Source of the DNA: UBA6522 sp965221035
GTDB lineage: Bacteria > Pseudomonadota > Gammaproteobacteria > Steroidobacterales > Rariloculaceae
Assembly: GCA_965221035.1 (NCBI GenBank)
Contig: OZ244860.1
Coordinates: 3,038,001 to 3,102,000 of the forward strand
Reading direction: 5' to 3'
DNA: 64,000 nt
The notes under the pieces were generated by a model. The model did not search any database. It was given only the letters and a program-made list of their open reading frames with translations, and had not been told where the DNA came from. Of the stretch, positions 33,292 through 43,705 are shown piece after piece (the first letter of the stretch is position 1; the number at the start of each line of letters is the position of its first letter). Made by a program: the position numbers and the translations under genes.

Positions 33292-36200
33292 GATTTCCCC
33301 CGCATTCAGCGGGGGCCTCATTGAAGCGATTCCTCCCGGTTCGTCGATTATCGGCTGATGATCGATTTCCCCCGCATTCAGCGGGGGCCTCATTGAAGCC
33401 TCATGCGGCTTGCGGCTCCAGGTTGGGCCGGACGGATTTCCCCCGCATTCAGCGGGGGCCTCATTGAAGCTGGGTGTCGTTAGCTATGCGCCGTTGAATG
33501 CCAGCCTGGATTTCCCCCGCATTCAGCGGGGGCCTCATTGAAGCAGCGCCGCGTAAACGGTGGGCCAGAGGCCCGTCAGGATTTCCCCCGCATTCAGCGG
33601 GGGCCTCATTGAAGCTCCGCAACAAAAGTGCTGTATGGTCTATCACACAAGATTTCCCCCGCATTCAGCGGGGGCCTCATTGAAGCTGTCTTCCATTCCA
33701 TGATTTTCTCCTGCTGAAGTGAAGATTTCCCCCGCATTCAGCGGGGGCCTCATTGAAGCCGAGCAACTGAAGCAATTAGACCACGCCTACCAGGCAGATT
33801 TCCCCCGCATTCAGCGGGGGCCTCATTGAAGCGCCGTCCAACCGAAGGTAACCAGTCGTTGCGCCAGCGATTTCCCCCGCATTCAGCGGGGGCCTCATTG
33901 AAGCTTCGGTACTTCGGCTGCCACATACTGGCGTGGCAACGATTTCCCCCGCATTCAGCGGGGGCCTCATTGAAGCACGCGCTGGATATCCCCAATGCGC
34001 AGCTCGTCGAGGATTTCCCCCGCATTCAGCGGGGGCCTCATTGAAGCTCATTTATGCACGACGACATCTCGGCGTATGTACCGATTTCCCCCGCATTCAG
34101 CGGGGGCCTCATTGAAGCTGCACCGCGTGGATGAAGCCGATCGGCTCACGCGACACGATTTCCCCCGCATTCAGCGGGGGCCTCATTGAAGCGGCGTCTG
34201 ATCGTGCGTGCCATGGTGGGAATCGCATGATTTCCCCCGCATTCAGCGGGGGCCTCATTGAAGCCTGGGGCACGCTCAAACCCACAAACGCTTCGCTCCC
34301 TGATTTCCCCCGCATTCAGCGGGGGCCTCATTGAAGCATGACAAGAAAACACTTGATGCGAGCAAAGGGAGTGGATTTCCCCCGCATTCAGCGGGGGCCT
34401 CATTGAAGCGCGGGCCGCTTGGCGCTCCGCCTGATCGCGGTTGGCGTGGATTTCCCCCGCATTCAGCGGGGGCCTCATTGAAGCCTGGTCAACGATGGTT
34501 CCGCTCAGAGTCTGATCGCCTGATTTCCCCCGCATTCAGCGGGGGCCTCATTGAAGCCGCCAACCTGCGAGTAACCCTGTCAGTAATTCAGAGATTTCCC
34601 CCGCATTCAGCGGGGGCCTCATTGAAGCAAGAATTGACGCATGGGATAGTTACCCGCCATGCGAAGGATTTCCCCCGCATTCAGCGGGGGCCTCATTGAA
34701 GCATGCCGCCACCCACACCAGCAGCACGGTCAGCGCCGATTTCCCCCGCATTCAGCGGGGGCCTCATTGAAGCCGCCCTGCGCCACTGCGCCCTCCCCGC
34801 CACCAGCAGGATTTCCCCCGCATTCAGCGGGGGCCTCATTGAAGCGATGCATTTTGCCTCGTAATCGGTGCGGGGGTTTGCAGATTTCCCCCGCATTCAG
34901 CGGGGGCCTCATTGAAGCTATACGGACACTCAGACCAGTATTTCGCTTATCCATGATTTCCCCCGCATTCAGCGGGGGCCTCATTGAAGCATGAAAGGCG
35001 CGACATTGCGTCACGCCATCGCGAAGGGATTTCCCCCGCATTCAGCGGGGGCCTCATTGAAGCACTGACGAGGAATGTGTCGAACTGCTAATGGAGCGGA
35101 GATTTCCCCCGCATTCAGCGGGGGCCTCATTGAAGCCAGGTCTGGGTTGAGCGGGTGGACACGTCGGGCAAGATTTCCCCCGCATTCAGCGGGGGCCTCA
35201 TTGAAGCATCTGCGCCTGCATGAGGCCGGGAATCTGGCGCAGCTGATTTCCCCCGCATTCAGCGGGGGCCTCATTGAAGCCTCCTGCTCCCACGGCCTCG
35301 CCAGCCGCGTCCTCGTGATTTCCCCCGCATTCAGCGGGGGCCTCATTGAAGCACGCCGATATTCCTGTAAAGGTAATAGATTCATCGTAGATTTCCCCCG
35401 CATTCAGCGGGGGCCTCATTGAAGCATCTATTTTTCCGAATATCGAACCAATGAGCCAGGGATTTCCCCCGCATTCAGCGGGGGCCTCATTGAAGCTGGA
35501 TGCTGCGGGCGGGTAGGGCGACGAGCAGGCCCGATTTCCCCCGCATTCAGCGGGGGCCTCATTGAAGCTCCGGACGGCAGCGCGTCGACCACTGGGCCTG
35601 GAGCGCGATTTCCCCCGCATTCAGCGGGGGCCTCATTGAAGCCCCGATGAGGCTGCCGCCACCACATGGTTCGAGTCGGTGATTTCCCCCGCATTCAGCG
35701 GGGGCCTCATTGAAGCTCGGCGGCGCCGCGCAGGTCGAACTCGGGGGACGAGATTTCCCCCGCATTCAGCGGGGGCCTCATTGAAGCGGAAACTTTCTCC
35801 ACGGCACGTTCTCGGACCACATCAAGATTTCCCCCGCATTCAGCGGGGGCCTCATTGAAGCCGGGCTGTCACCACGGCGGGTGGCACCTGGACGGCGGGA
35901 TTTCCCCCGCATTCAGCGGGGGCCTCATTGAAGCAGGCTTCGGTGCGTTGGTTTGGCCAACGGCGGCGCCGATTTCCCCCGCATTCAGCGGGGGCCTCAT
36001 TGAAGCGGAAACTTTCTCCACGGCACGTTCTCGGACCACATCAAGATTTCCCCCGCATTCAGCGGGGGCCTCATTGAAGCCGGGCTGTCACCACGGCGGG
36101 TGGCACCTGGACGGCGGGATTTCCCCCGCATTCAGCGGGGGCCTCATTGAAGCACGTTCGGTGTCGCGATGATGGGCACTGTAATCCTGGATTTCCCCCG

Positions 36201-37093
36201 CATTCAGCGGGGGCCTCATTGAAGCCGGACACCCCCAGCGTCCGAGCCGCCTGACGCTGGCCGATTTCCCCCGCATTCAGCGGGGGCCTCATTGAAGCTG
36301 GCGCTCAATGACGGCCCGCCGAGCCAGCTTCTCCAGGATTTCCCCCGCATTCAGCGGGGGCCTCATTGAAGCGCGAAGTGCGGCTATTCCCTCACCAAGC
36401 ACGGCAGATTTCCCCCGCATTCAGCGGGGGCCTCATTGAAGCTTTCCCGGAAAAGTTAGAGGGGGTCCGGGAATGAAAGATTTCCCCCGCATTCAGCGGG
36501 GGCCTCATTGAAGCCCCGGACCTTCCCAAGGAGGAATATCTGCGGTGGGCGATTTCCCCCGCATTCAGCGGGGGCCTCATTGAAGCCGCGCAGCCTCCGA
36601 GCGGGTCGGAGAGTACGCCGTCGATTTCCCCCGCATTCAGCGGGGGCCTCATTGAAGCAGGGTGAAGCTGCCGGGCGGGGCGACGGCGCCGGAGTGATTT
36701 CCCCCGCATTCAGCGGGGGCCTCATTGAAGCCTTCAGGATTTGTCGCCCACCCCACTGAACATCACCGATTTCCCCCGCATTCAGCGGGGGCCTCATTGA
36801 AGCTGTACCTCGCCGTACTCTCCCTTGATATGAGCTTGATTTCCCCCGCATTCAGCGGGGGCCTCATTGAAGCTTCCTCCGCCCCGATCAGCCCCCAAGC
36901 GGCATCAAGGATTTCCCCCGCATTCAGCGGGGGCCTCATTGAAGCCACACTGGGCATCTTTCGAGTGATCTTTGCGGGCATCGATTTCCCCCGCATTCAG
37001 CGGGGGCCTCATTGAAGCGTTGACGTTACCTGGGACATGCCTTGCATGAGCATGCTGGATTTCCCCCGCGTTCAGCGGGGGCCTCATTGAACC
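33292..37093 (+). CRISPR. CRISPR array, main segment (53 repeats, 52 spacers)
   Basis: Fifty-three copies of the same 36-bp repeat from 33292 to 37093, with spacers of 34-39 bp. With the leader-proximal segment the array has 57 repeats and 56 spacers, one of them split by the IS. All repeats look identical except the last (37058-37093), which has G for A at position 13 and ends TTGAACC, marking the trailer end. Two adjacent spacers occur twice (35788/36007 and 35862/36081). The array ends 56 bp before the convergent cas3-cas8 gene. Repeats are transcribed toward higher coordinates if driven from the leader. Confidence 0.98.
35788..36117 (+). repeat. Duplicated spacer pair within the array
   Basis: Spacer A (35788-35825) and spacer B (35862-35898) recur exactly at 36007-36044 and 36081-36117, 219 bp further on, with one unrelated spacer (35935-35970) between. 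The order A-B-C-A-B points to a slipped or unequal-crossover duplication of three repeat-spacer units, not to two acquisitions. Confidence 0.95.
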
Positions 37094-37149
37094 TATTGAC
37101 ACAGAATTGCTTGACGCTCATGACTACTTGTAGGTCACGCGCTTCAAGC

Positions 37150-40100
37150 TTAATAGGCACCTCGGCCATCGCGGGGGTCTCGCATACACAGGGGACTTCC
37201 CACTCCAAGCCCATACGAGGTATTCGGAGGTTTTCCGAACTCAAGACGTGGCGCTCCGCACCAGAGTGCGTCAACAAGGCTGGACCGGGTGCCGGCAAGA
37301 GCGGGCCGAATGTCGTGCCATCTCAGTGCAACGCGCCAAAGCGGCCAGCGAAAATGCATCTTGTCCCGTCTACGACCGTAAAATGCGGTCGAACGGGTGG
37401 CAAGGCGACCCGAGCGCGACTCAGGCACAGACACCAGTGCCGACACGCCCATCAGCGACAACCACTCGATCCACGGCTCCGTTCGCTTGTCGTCGGTGGC
37501 GCTCTTCGGCCGATGTGCCCCCTGAGCGGCGAGTGGCGTCCATCGGAACGATTTACCGCCTTTCGAGAGGCTGCGCGGGCCGATGAGCGCGCAACGCAGG
37601 CTCTCGGCGGAGAATCCCTTCGTGTCCCGGTTTATGGACCAGTCGTACGTGTCCTTGAACCCGCCACGGCCACCGGACACGAAATCCATCTCGGAGCGGC
37701 CTCCGCTCGAGAGCATCGCCACCACCAGCGACCGAAACGGCTCGGTCGAGCCGAGGAGAAGTTCGTTGCATTGCGCGTCGGACAACTTGTTGAGTTCCGC
37801 GGGCCAGGTCTCGGCGACGCATTCGCGAACCGTGACCAGACGATCGACGATCTCGTCGATATCCAAATCGGTAGCGAATCGCGGCAGCATGCCTTCCCAC
37901 CGAAGGCGCGCGGGCGCCTCTGCAAGATCAAGCGCCCGCAACACGCCGATGGTTGCCAGAAAGTCTCCCGGCACCAAGCCGTTGAGTGCCGCCAAGGTTA
38001 CCTCCGCAGGCATGCCAGTAGAGGGCTGATCTGATCGGCAGCATTTGAGCGACTCCCCACCCGCAGACGCGATCTCTCCTCGCTCCTCGGCTTCGGATTG
38101 CCTGTGGTCGGCGAGTTGCACGATGGCTTCGAGCCAGGACAGCCCGAGCCATCCGAAACGTTTTTGGACGGCATGAAAGCGCGCCGGTGCGCGCTCCGCC
38201 TCCTCGTGCGCTAACGCCGCCGCAAAGTCGACGTCGAACAGTCGGTCGTCGATCCGAGCCGTGCCTTGGGCCGAGCGAATGAACGGCCGAGCCCAACCGT
38301 GGTGGCTCGCAACGAGATGCTCGACGAGCTGCGGGTCATTGGCGGTTGCGTGCAATCCGTACCGAATCATCAGCTCGACGGAAAGCGCTTCGTGTCGTTC
38401 GTCCTTGGGGTAGTCCGACAGTGCCTCGCGGCGGCGACGCGCGACCCAATTCTCTGCGCTCTTGCCGAGCGGCGCCGCGCTTGGCGCCCGCCCACAGAGC
38501 CGTTGAAACCGCTCGTCGAGCTTACCGATGTCGTGCAATCGCGCCGCCAATGCCAGATCGGCCGTGACCGGCGACGGCAGGCCGAGTCGTTCGGCCACGG
38601 CCCGCGTGCGGGCTTCGACCCCATTCAAGTGACTCTCGAGCGATACGGCGCGTCGGCGAAAGGTCGGGCCGTCGTCGTCGTCGTCAATCGGCAGATGGGA
38701 GACGAAAAGCCACCGCCGTCCAAGGTCGACCCAGGTCCACTCGCGCAATTCTGATCGAGAGTCGTCTTCCGAAATCCAGGACTCGACTTGGTTCTCTAGC
38801 GGCTCGTCGTCGCGGGTCGGCGGCGCGTCGTGGAACTGGAAATGAAGGTTGCGGTGAACGCGCAGGGCGTCGGCGCTAATGTCCGCCACCGCGTCCGTCG
38901 CGCCGTCGAACGTGCCATGCGCGCCGATGCCCCCATAGTCGCTCGGCACAACGACAGTCGCGCCGACGCCAATCCTTTGGGCCGACCGGACCTCGGGTTC
39001 GGGACCCACACGAACGACGCTGCGCTCGCCCAGCCACTGGCGAAACTCCCAGATCGGAACCGAAACCGCTTCCAGACTCGACGGTGGAAGCGTCTTGAGC
39101 AGCGGCTTCAGGAACGAGCCGTCGCACGCCAGGTCGAGATCCCGCCAAACCACCTGAACGTGACGATACTCCGTGACGCCGTGCAGGAAGACGGACACGT
39201 CGAACGCGGGGCCGTTCGCCCGGTTCTGGGACCAGAGGTCGAGATACTCCGGGATCAGCGGCGGAGCCGCGGATGGCGGTCGCACGCAGCCCGACGGTGG
39301 CTCGGGCATGGACCCCGGCGTACAGTCGATCGGCGACGCGTTGTCGAGCCAGTTGGCGGTATCGATTTCGTGCTCGCCGTAGACCGGACAGCATTTTTGT
39401 TGCGTCTGACGATTACTGAGTCTTTGTGCCGGCAGAATCAGGCACGATCCTTCTGGACGGTTGCCCCGCCGGTTAACTCTGCCCATGCGCTGGACGAGCG
39501 CATCCCACGACGCGCACTCGGAGATCATCGCGTCGAAATCCCAGTCGACGCCGGCCTCGACGCACTGCGTTGCTACCACCAGTGTCGGTTCGCGGGTTTT
39601 CAGGCGGCGTTCAACGGCGTCCAGTATCCGCTGGCGCTCAAATGGACGCGTGCGCCCGGTGACCAGGAACCGCTCGCGTTCGGGCATCGGTGGTTGGCGT
39701 CGCGGCGTCCGAAGTCGCGCGGCTTTGTCGAACCACGCCAGCGCCGTTCGAACCGTATTGGCGACCAAGAGCACGCACGGCGCGTCGATTTCCCGCAACG
39801 CGCGCTCGACTTTCGCGTTCGAAAATTGAAGAACCTTTTTCGCACGCAGGCGCGGCGCGATCGCTTTGTCGGCGTAGTCTTCCGGTTGAAGCGCGAACGG
39901 TTCCCTCGTTGCGGCTGTCGGGACGGGAGTTGCGCTCATCGGCACGACATGACGGCGTGGGGCGATGCGCACCGGGTCGAGTTCATCGAGGCGATTGAGC
40001 GTGTCGAGGAATGGGCCGGCGAGATGGACCTCGTCCAAGAACAGGATCGCGTCCTGGCCGACGAGACCGGCTTCCACGGAACGCATGCGCGGCGTGACGC

Positions 40101-40581
40101 CATAGCCGCGCAGCAGCATCCGCGAGCCGATTTGATCAATGGTGGATGCGACGATTTGCACCTGATCCGGTGAACGACACCAGCGCGGGTCGGTGGGACA
40201 CGCCCCGCGCAGCCGGACCGCGTTCGGGCGTTCCTCGGGGCTCAGTGAGTCCAAGGCCCGGCGAATTGGCTCAAGCGCCGCGCTTGCCCCGATCCGGCGC
40301 AGCAGCCGATCCGCATGCGCCCACGTCTGGTCGACGAGGATGCGCCGGTCCACCGTCACTATGATGCGCCGTGGAAAGGCGCCCGGTTCGCCGGCGTGCG
40401 CCGTGGCGGCCAGTGCATAGAGGGCAATGTCGATGACCGACGTCTTTCCGGCGCCGGTGGGGAGGTCGAGCGCGGATGGCCAACACCGCTCGGAGAGCAC
40501 CCGCTTCGCCAGGCGAACCTGCCAGCGGTAAGGCGCCGCGTCGTGACACAACTCGAAGAAACGCGCGAAATCCGGAAACAT
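37150..40581 (-). CDS. cas3: Fused Cas3-Cas8 protein of type I-G (locus 2)
   Basis: 1143 residues. Helicase: Walker A LPTGAGKTSVIDIAL, DEVH box LFLDEVHLAGPFLD, motif VI region DALVQRMGRVNRRG. HD nuclease: LALAARLHDIGKLDERFQRL, RHEALSVELMIRYG, LVASHHGWARPF, IVQLADHRQSEAEE. From about residue 856 (MPAEVTLAALNGLVPGDFLA) the chain continues into a domain equivalent to the separate Cas8-like protein of locus 1. An internal ATG at 38013 could also release this domain alone. ATG at 40581 overlaps the csb2 stop (TGATG); a GTG one codon earlier is also possible. Convergent to the CRISPR array, 56 bp from the last repeat. Confidence 0.9.
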   Translation of the reverse strand: MFPDFARFFELCHDAAPYRWQVRLAKRVLSERCWPSALDLPTGAGKTSVIDIALYALAATAHAGEPGAFPRRIIVTVDRRILVDQTWAHADRLLRRIGASAALEPIRRALDSLSPEERPNAVRLRGACPTDPRWCRSPDQVQIVASTIDQIGSRMLLRGYGVTPRMRSVEAGLVGQDAILFLDEVHLAGPFLDTLNRLDELDPVRIAPRRHVVPMSATPVPTAATREPFALQPEDYADKAIAPRLRAKKVLQFSNAKVERALREIDAPCVLLVANTVRTALAWFDKAARLRTPRRQPPMPERERFLVTGRTRPFERQRILDAVERRLKTREPTLVVATQCVEAGVDWDFDAMISECASWDALVQRMGRVNRRGNRPEGSCLILPAQRLSNRQTQQKCCPVYGEHEIDTANWLDNASPIDCTPGSMPEPPSGCVRPPSAAPPLIPEYLDLWSQNRANGPAFDVSVFLHGVTEYRHVQVVWRDLDLACDGSFLKPLLKTLPPSSLEAVSVPIWEFRQWLGERSVVRVGPEPEVRSAQRIGVGATVVVPSDYGGIGAHGTFDGATDAVADISADALRVHRNLHFQFHDAPPTRDDEPLENQVESWISEDDSRSELREWTWVDLGRRWLFVSHLPIDDDDDGPTFRRRAVSLESHLNGVEARTRAVAERLGLPSPVTADLALAARLHDIGKLDERFQRLCGRAPSAAPLGKSAENWVARRRREALSDYPKDERHEALSVELMIRYGLHATANDPQLVEHLVASHHGWARPFIRSAQGTARIDDRLFDVDFAAALAHEEAERAPARFHAVQKRFGWLGLSWLEAIVQLADHRQSEAEERGEIASAGGESLKCCRSDQPSTGMPAEVTLAALNGLVPGDFLATIGVLRALDLAEAPARLRWEGMLPRFATDLDIDEIVDRLVTVRECVAETWPAELNKLSDAQCNELLLGSTEPFRSLVVAMLSSGGRSEMDFVSGGRGGFKDTYDWSINRDTKGFSAESLRCALIGPRSLSKGGKSFRWTPLAAQGAHRPKSATDDKRTEPWIEWLSLMGVSALVSVPESRSGRLATRSTAFYGRRRDKMHFRWPLWRVALRWHDIRPALAGTRSSLVDALWCGAPRLEFGKPPNTSYGLGVGSPLCMRDPRDGRGAY

Positions 40582-41942
40582 CACGACAGTGCCTCCACCG
40601 GCTCCATCAAACCATATCCCAGATGCCTGCCGGCACCCACGACAACCGGCCCTTCAACCGGGTGGGGGAACAAGACCCGGGCGTGGACAACAGGGCGACG
40701 GTGTGGGCCACGCATAGTTCGGGAATGCGGGCTGCCATTTGTGAAAGGCGTATTCGAAGCTTCTATATCGAGTGGGGCGGGCACACCCGATTGAGTACAT
40801 GCGCGCGTAATCTCCGATGTAATCCGAGCCCAGCATTCTCTGTTCCACGTTCGGCGTTTGCTGACATGGCGGGGAAGTTCCATTGGGATGACGGTCTGCC
40901 AGACTTCGGAAGCCTTGCACCATCGCCTGTCGGATAGCGTGTAGCGAGAATCGGCCGGACCAAACGTCAATGACCGACCGCTTTCCATGAACAGTCTCGC
41001 ACCGAGTGCGAACCAAGTTGCAATGACTTGTTCCACATAGGTCTTATCAGCGTCTTCGCTATTCGGAGGCACGATGAACGATACGCCCAAGATCGCACCA
41101 TCGGCGTGGCGGAAGCCGACATGGGGAAGCGGACAGAAGTGTAGGTGAGACCTGCGTAACGGGGAGCCGTCGTCCTCGTGACCGTGGAGAATGGGGAGCA
41201 CTGGGAGTTTTGCGGCGCCCGCGACGGAAACCAATGCCCGACGCAGCCGCTTTGCAAGAATGGGTGCATGCTCGATGGGGTAACTCCCTTGAGTCAGTCC
41301 AACCGTAATCATGCGGCTTGGCCGTCTGTTGTGGCTCCAACGGTAGGCCCGCCAGTCGCAGGGAAGAATGCGTCCGGGTATAAGTGGCTCATTCCCGGTA
41401 ATCGCGTCTACGATACCAGGCATGGCGACTCTAAGCATGGTCCCCGAGGCGCATGGTCGCCAAGCAGCGCCTGTAGGAGTCTGGGACCGCCTCACCGAGA
41501 CCGCCACCAAACTCTCAGCTGAACCCAGTCGAGTGCAACGAGCGCACAGATCGCGTAGCAATTTCTCAAGAGGTTCGGGGGCGTCGACGGTCCAGACGAA
41601 ACCAACAGGGTCCTCGCCGACGTATCTGCTGGAGCGGGTCCGCTGCGCTTTTGGCATAGTCGGTCGTTTGCCGCCCTTCTTGTTCCAGTTGGGAACGCTG
41701 TTCATTGGAACCCAAGCGTCGTAGACCTCGACCGGCGCATCACGGTTCGCTGCGATGTCCGGTGCCTTCTGCGACTCTAGCCACCGAAGCGCTTCGCGTT
41801 CGTCTTGTCGGCAACCGCCATCGTACCAGGCGGCAACGAGCGCATAGAGCAGGCGCGCCGGATGCGGTGGCCATTCAGACGGCTGGCCGGGAGTCCGGCC
41901 GTTGAACTCCTCGCTGAGGAACCGCACCGAGATTTCGAGCAC
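40581..41942 (-). CDS. csb2: Type I-G Csb2 (Cas5-Cas6 fusion, locus 2)
   Basis: 453 residues from a GTG at 41942, two bases after the csb1 stop (TAACCGTG, the same junction as csb2-cas3 in locus 1). Opening ISVRFLSEEFNGR with EWPPHPARLLYALVAAWYDGG is the Csb2 signature; PVVVGAGRHLGYGLMEPV at the C-terminus is the glycine-rich Cas6-like loop. It should process transcripts of the adjacent array. Low similarity to the locus 1 protein shows that the two operons are old paralogues, not a recent duplication. Confidence 0.9.
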   Translation of the reverse strand: MLEISVRFLSEEFNGRTPGQPSEWPPHPARLLYALVAAWYDGGCRQDEREALRWLESQKAPDIAANRDAPVEVYDAWVPMNSVPNWNKKGGKRPTMPKAQRTRSSRYVGEDPVGFVWTVDAPEPLEKLLRDLCARCTRLGSAESLVAVSVRRSQTPTGAAWRPCASGTMLRVAMPGIVDAITGNEPLIPGRILPCDWRAYRWSHNRRPSRMITVGLTQGSYPIEHAPILAKRLRRALVSVAGAAKLPVLPILHGHEDDGSPLRRSHLHFCPLPHVGFRHADGAILGVSFIVPPNSEDADKTYVEQVIATWFALGARLFMESGRSLTFGPADSRYTLSDRRWCKASEVWQTVIPMELPRHVSKRRTWNRECWARITSEITRACTQSGVPAPLDIEASNTPFTNGSPHSRTMRGPHRRPVVHARVLFPHPVEGPVVVGAGRHLGYGLMEPVEALS

Positions 41943-41944
41943 GG

Positions 41945-43057
41945 TTACTTTTCGCTGCGGCCCATTGCCGCGACAAGATTCTCGTGAACTTCAAGGTGGA
42001 TGGGTTCGGTGCGAAACTTGAGCCCGGATGCTCGGAGTCGTTCAAGTGCCTGAGTCACGGCCAGCAACGCGCTCTCAACCGTAATGCCGGAGAGACTCTC
42101 GTCTGGAGATTCATCTCTGCGTATCTTCCAGCCGTTTGTTTGGTCGCAGACCAGATCGCACTCGCTCCGAAGGTGTCCGCCATGGCGGAGCAGCGCGGTT
42201 AATCCGAGTATGCTAAGCGCAGCGAGGTAGTCACGCGCCGCTTTGTCTTTGCCGCTGCCGCCAAAGCCGATGTTTCGGAGCACTCCGAAGGAGATTACCG
42301 ACCGCTGCTCGGCGTGCCGCATAGTAATGGAAAGGCGCGGAAACTCGTCCATGGATGGCGGTACGACACCCAATCCCTGGTCCACGAGCTTCTTGCTGCC
42401 GGCACCGAGGTCCACCTTGAGGGAGGACGGCAGTCCCATGGGGTCCAGACGCCCGCCCGGACGACGCATGCAGAATGCGTCGATTGCGACGATTTTGGAC
42501 CAGACGGCTTTCTCGTGGCGGCCCTGCCAAGCGTTCGCTGCTGTTCCAGAGTGCGAATCCCATCCTCCCAAGATGAGTATCAAAGGCGCGTGCTCAAGGA
42601 GGGGCGCCGCATCTTTGCGGCTAGCATTGCGGATCTGTTTTGCGACTTCAGATTCCTTCCAATGGGTACCGTCGGACAGTTTGGCAGTACCGATGGCAGC
42701 ATCGTACATACGATGAGGAAGCTCCAAATCGGTCAACTGGCCGATGTGCGGGATGTTCATCTGGTGGAGTGGAAGAATCAGCTTCTCGGCGTGGACCAGT
42801 TCGAGCAAGCAATCTTCGAGCCTGTTGGCTTGGGAGGCGGGTGAATCAAGAAGGCAGGTCTTGACCAACTCGTCTCCGATCCGGCGTTCCGACCAGACAT
42901 ACCTAGGCCCCTTTTCTTCGCCTTGGGCCTGCGCGAAGGTCGGTGGTGAAACTGCACCTCCTTGTCCGCTAAGTGGCTGGAGTTGTCTTGTGATTGAGAG
43001 CCCGCGGACGGTGGAATCCAACATTAAGCTCGAAACAACATCGAGGGAAAACTCCAT
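41945..43057 (-). CDS. csb1: Type I-G Csb1 (Cas7, locus 2)
   Basis: 370 residues. The ATG at 43057 (MEFSLDVVSSLM) is preceded by AAAGGAGAACAAGTC, a strong ribosome binding site; an in-frame extension to 43120 is less likely. Family blocks: LLDSPASQANRLEDCLLELV, ELPHRMYDAAIGTAKL, LILGGWDSHSG and GRLDPMGLPSSLKVD. Backbone protein of the crRNA complex. It is the first gene of locus 2; unlike locus 1 no small gene precedes it. Confidence 0.9.
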   Translation of the reverse strand: MEFSLDVVSSLMLDSTVRGLSITRQLQPLSGQGGAVSPPTFAQAQGEEKGPRYVWSERRIGDELVKTCLLDSPASQANRLEDCLLELVHAEKLILPLHQMNIPHIGQLTDLELPHRMYDAAIGTAKLSDGTHWKESEVAKQIRNASRKDAAPLLEHAPLILILGGWDSHSGTAANAWQGRHEKAVWSKIVAIDAFCMRRPGGRLDPMGLPSSLKVDLGAGSKKLVDQGLGVVPPSMDEFPRLSITMRHAEQRSVISFGVLRNIGFGGSGKDKAARDYLAALSILGLTALLRHGGHLRSECDLVCDQTNGWKIRRDESPDESLSGITVESALLAVTQALERLRASGLKFRTEPIHLEVHENLVAAMGRSEK

Positions 43058-43705
43058 GACTTGTTCTCCTTTGACCCGAATGCGGGTCTGGTGGCCGGTA
43101 GCATAGCTGATAAAGGCCAAACTCCGGTTGCGATCAATTCTTGGCGCATCGCGCGTTACACTTTTTCACTGCGGGAACCAAATGGAGGAAGCACGTCCAG
43201 TCCGAACCCCGTACGCATTAGCAGCTGTGAGCGCCACGCGCCGTATGCGAACAGCCTATAACATAGGAGCTTCCCCAACAATCGCCGTGTTCCAGGAAAA
43301 TTCGCCGCAACGCAACATCTTGGATTTCAAGAATGAATGGGCCTGTAGTGCTGGAGCATGCGCTCGCCCCATCAACGCCTAGTGTTATCAAGTCATTGAA
43401 ATTGTATAGAAATGCAGCCAACAGCGCACATGGCATACCATGCGCCAGTGGTGAGTGGTGTGTGAGAACCAAGACCCCGACGGGGGTCGAGTTGGCACAG
43501 TCGCCATGTAGACTTTGACCGGCTTGAAGCGCCGGCGCCGCAAGGGTTTGGAGCCGCCGCGGCGATTGAGCGGGACGACCGGACCGCGACATGTGCGCGC
43601 GTTCCGCGTTGTCGCTCGCGAGTCAAGGTAACAGAACCGGCTTGGCGGCGAGAAAATGCGAATCGCGACCGACGGTAAACTGAACCCCACGCGGTACAAG
43701 CCACG
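43058..43705. other. Region upstream of locus 2 without recognised gene
   Basis: About 650 bp in which several overlapping open frames exist on both strands, none with a credible start site, codon pattern or family resemblance. The locus 2 promoter should lie here, but I see no clear -35/-10 pair. Confidence 0.4.

Noticed and set aside
31426..37018. Many open frames across the array encoding repeated peptides such as SPAFSGGLIEA and MRPPLNAGEI
   Set aside because: They are translations of the 36-bp CRISPR repeats with spacer-encoded gaps; the repeat length is divisible by three, which keeps frames open by chance. Not proteins.
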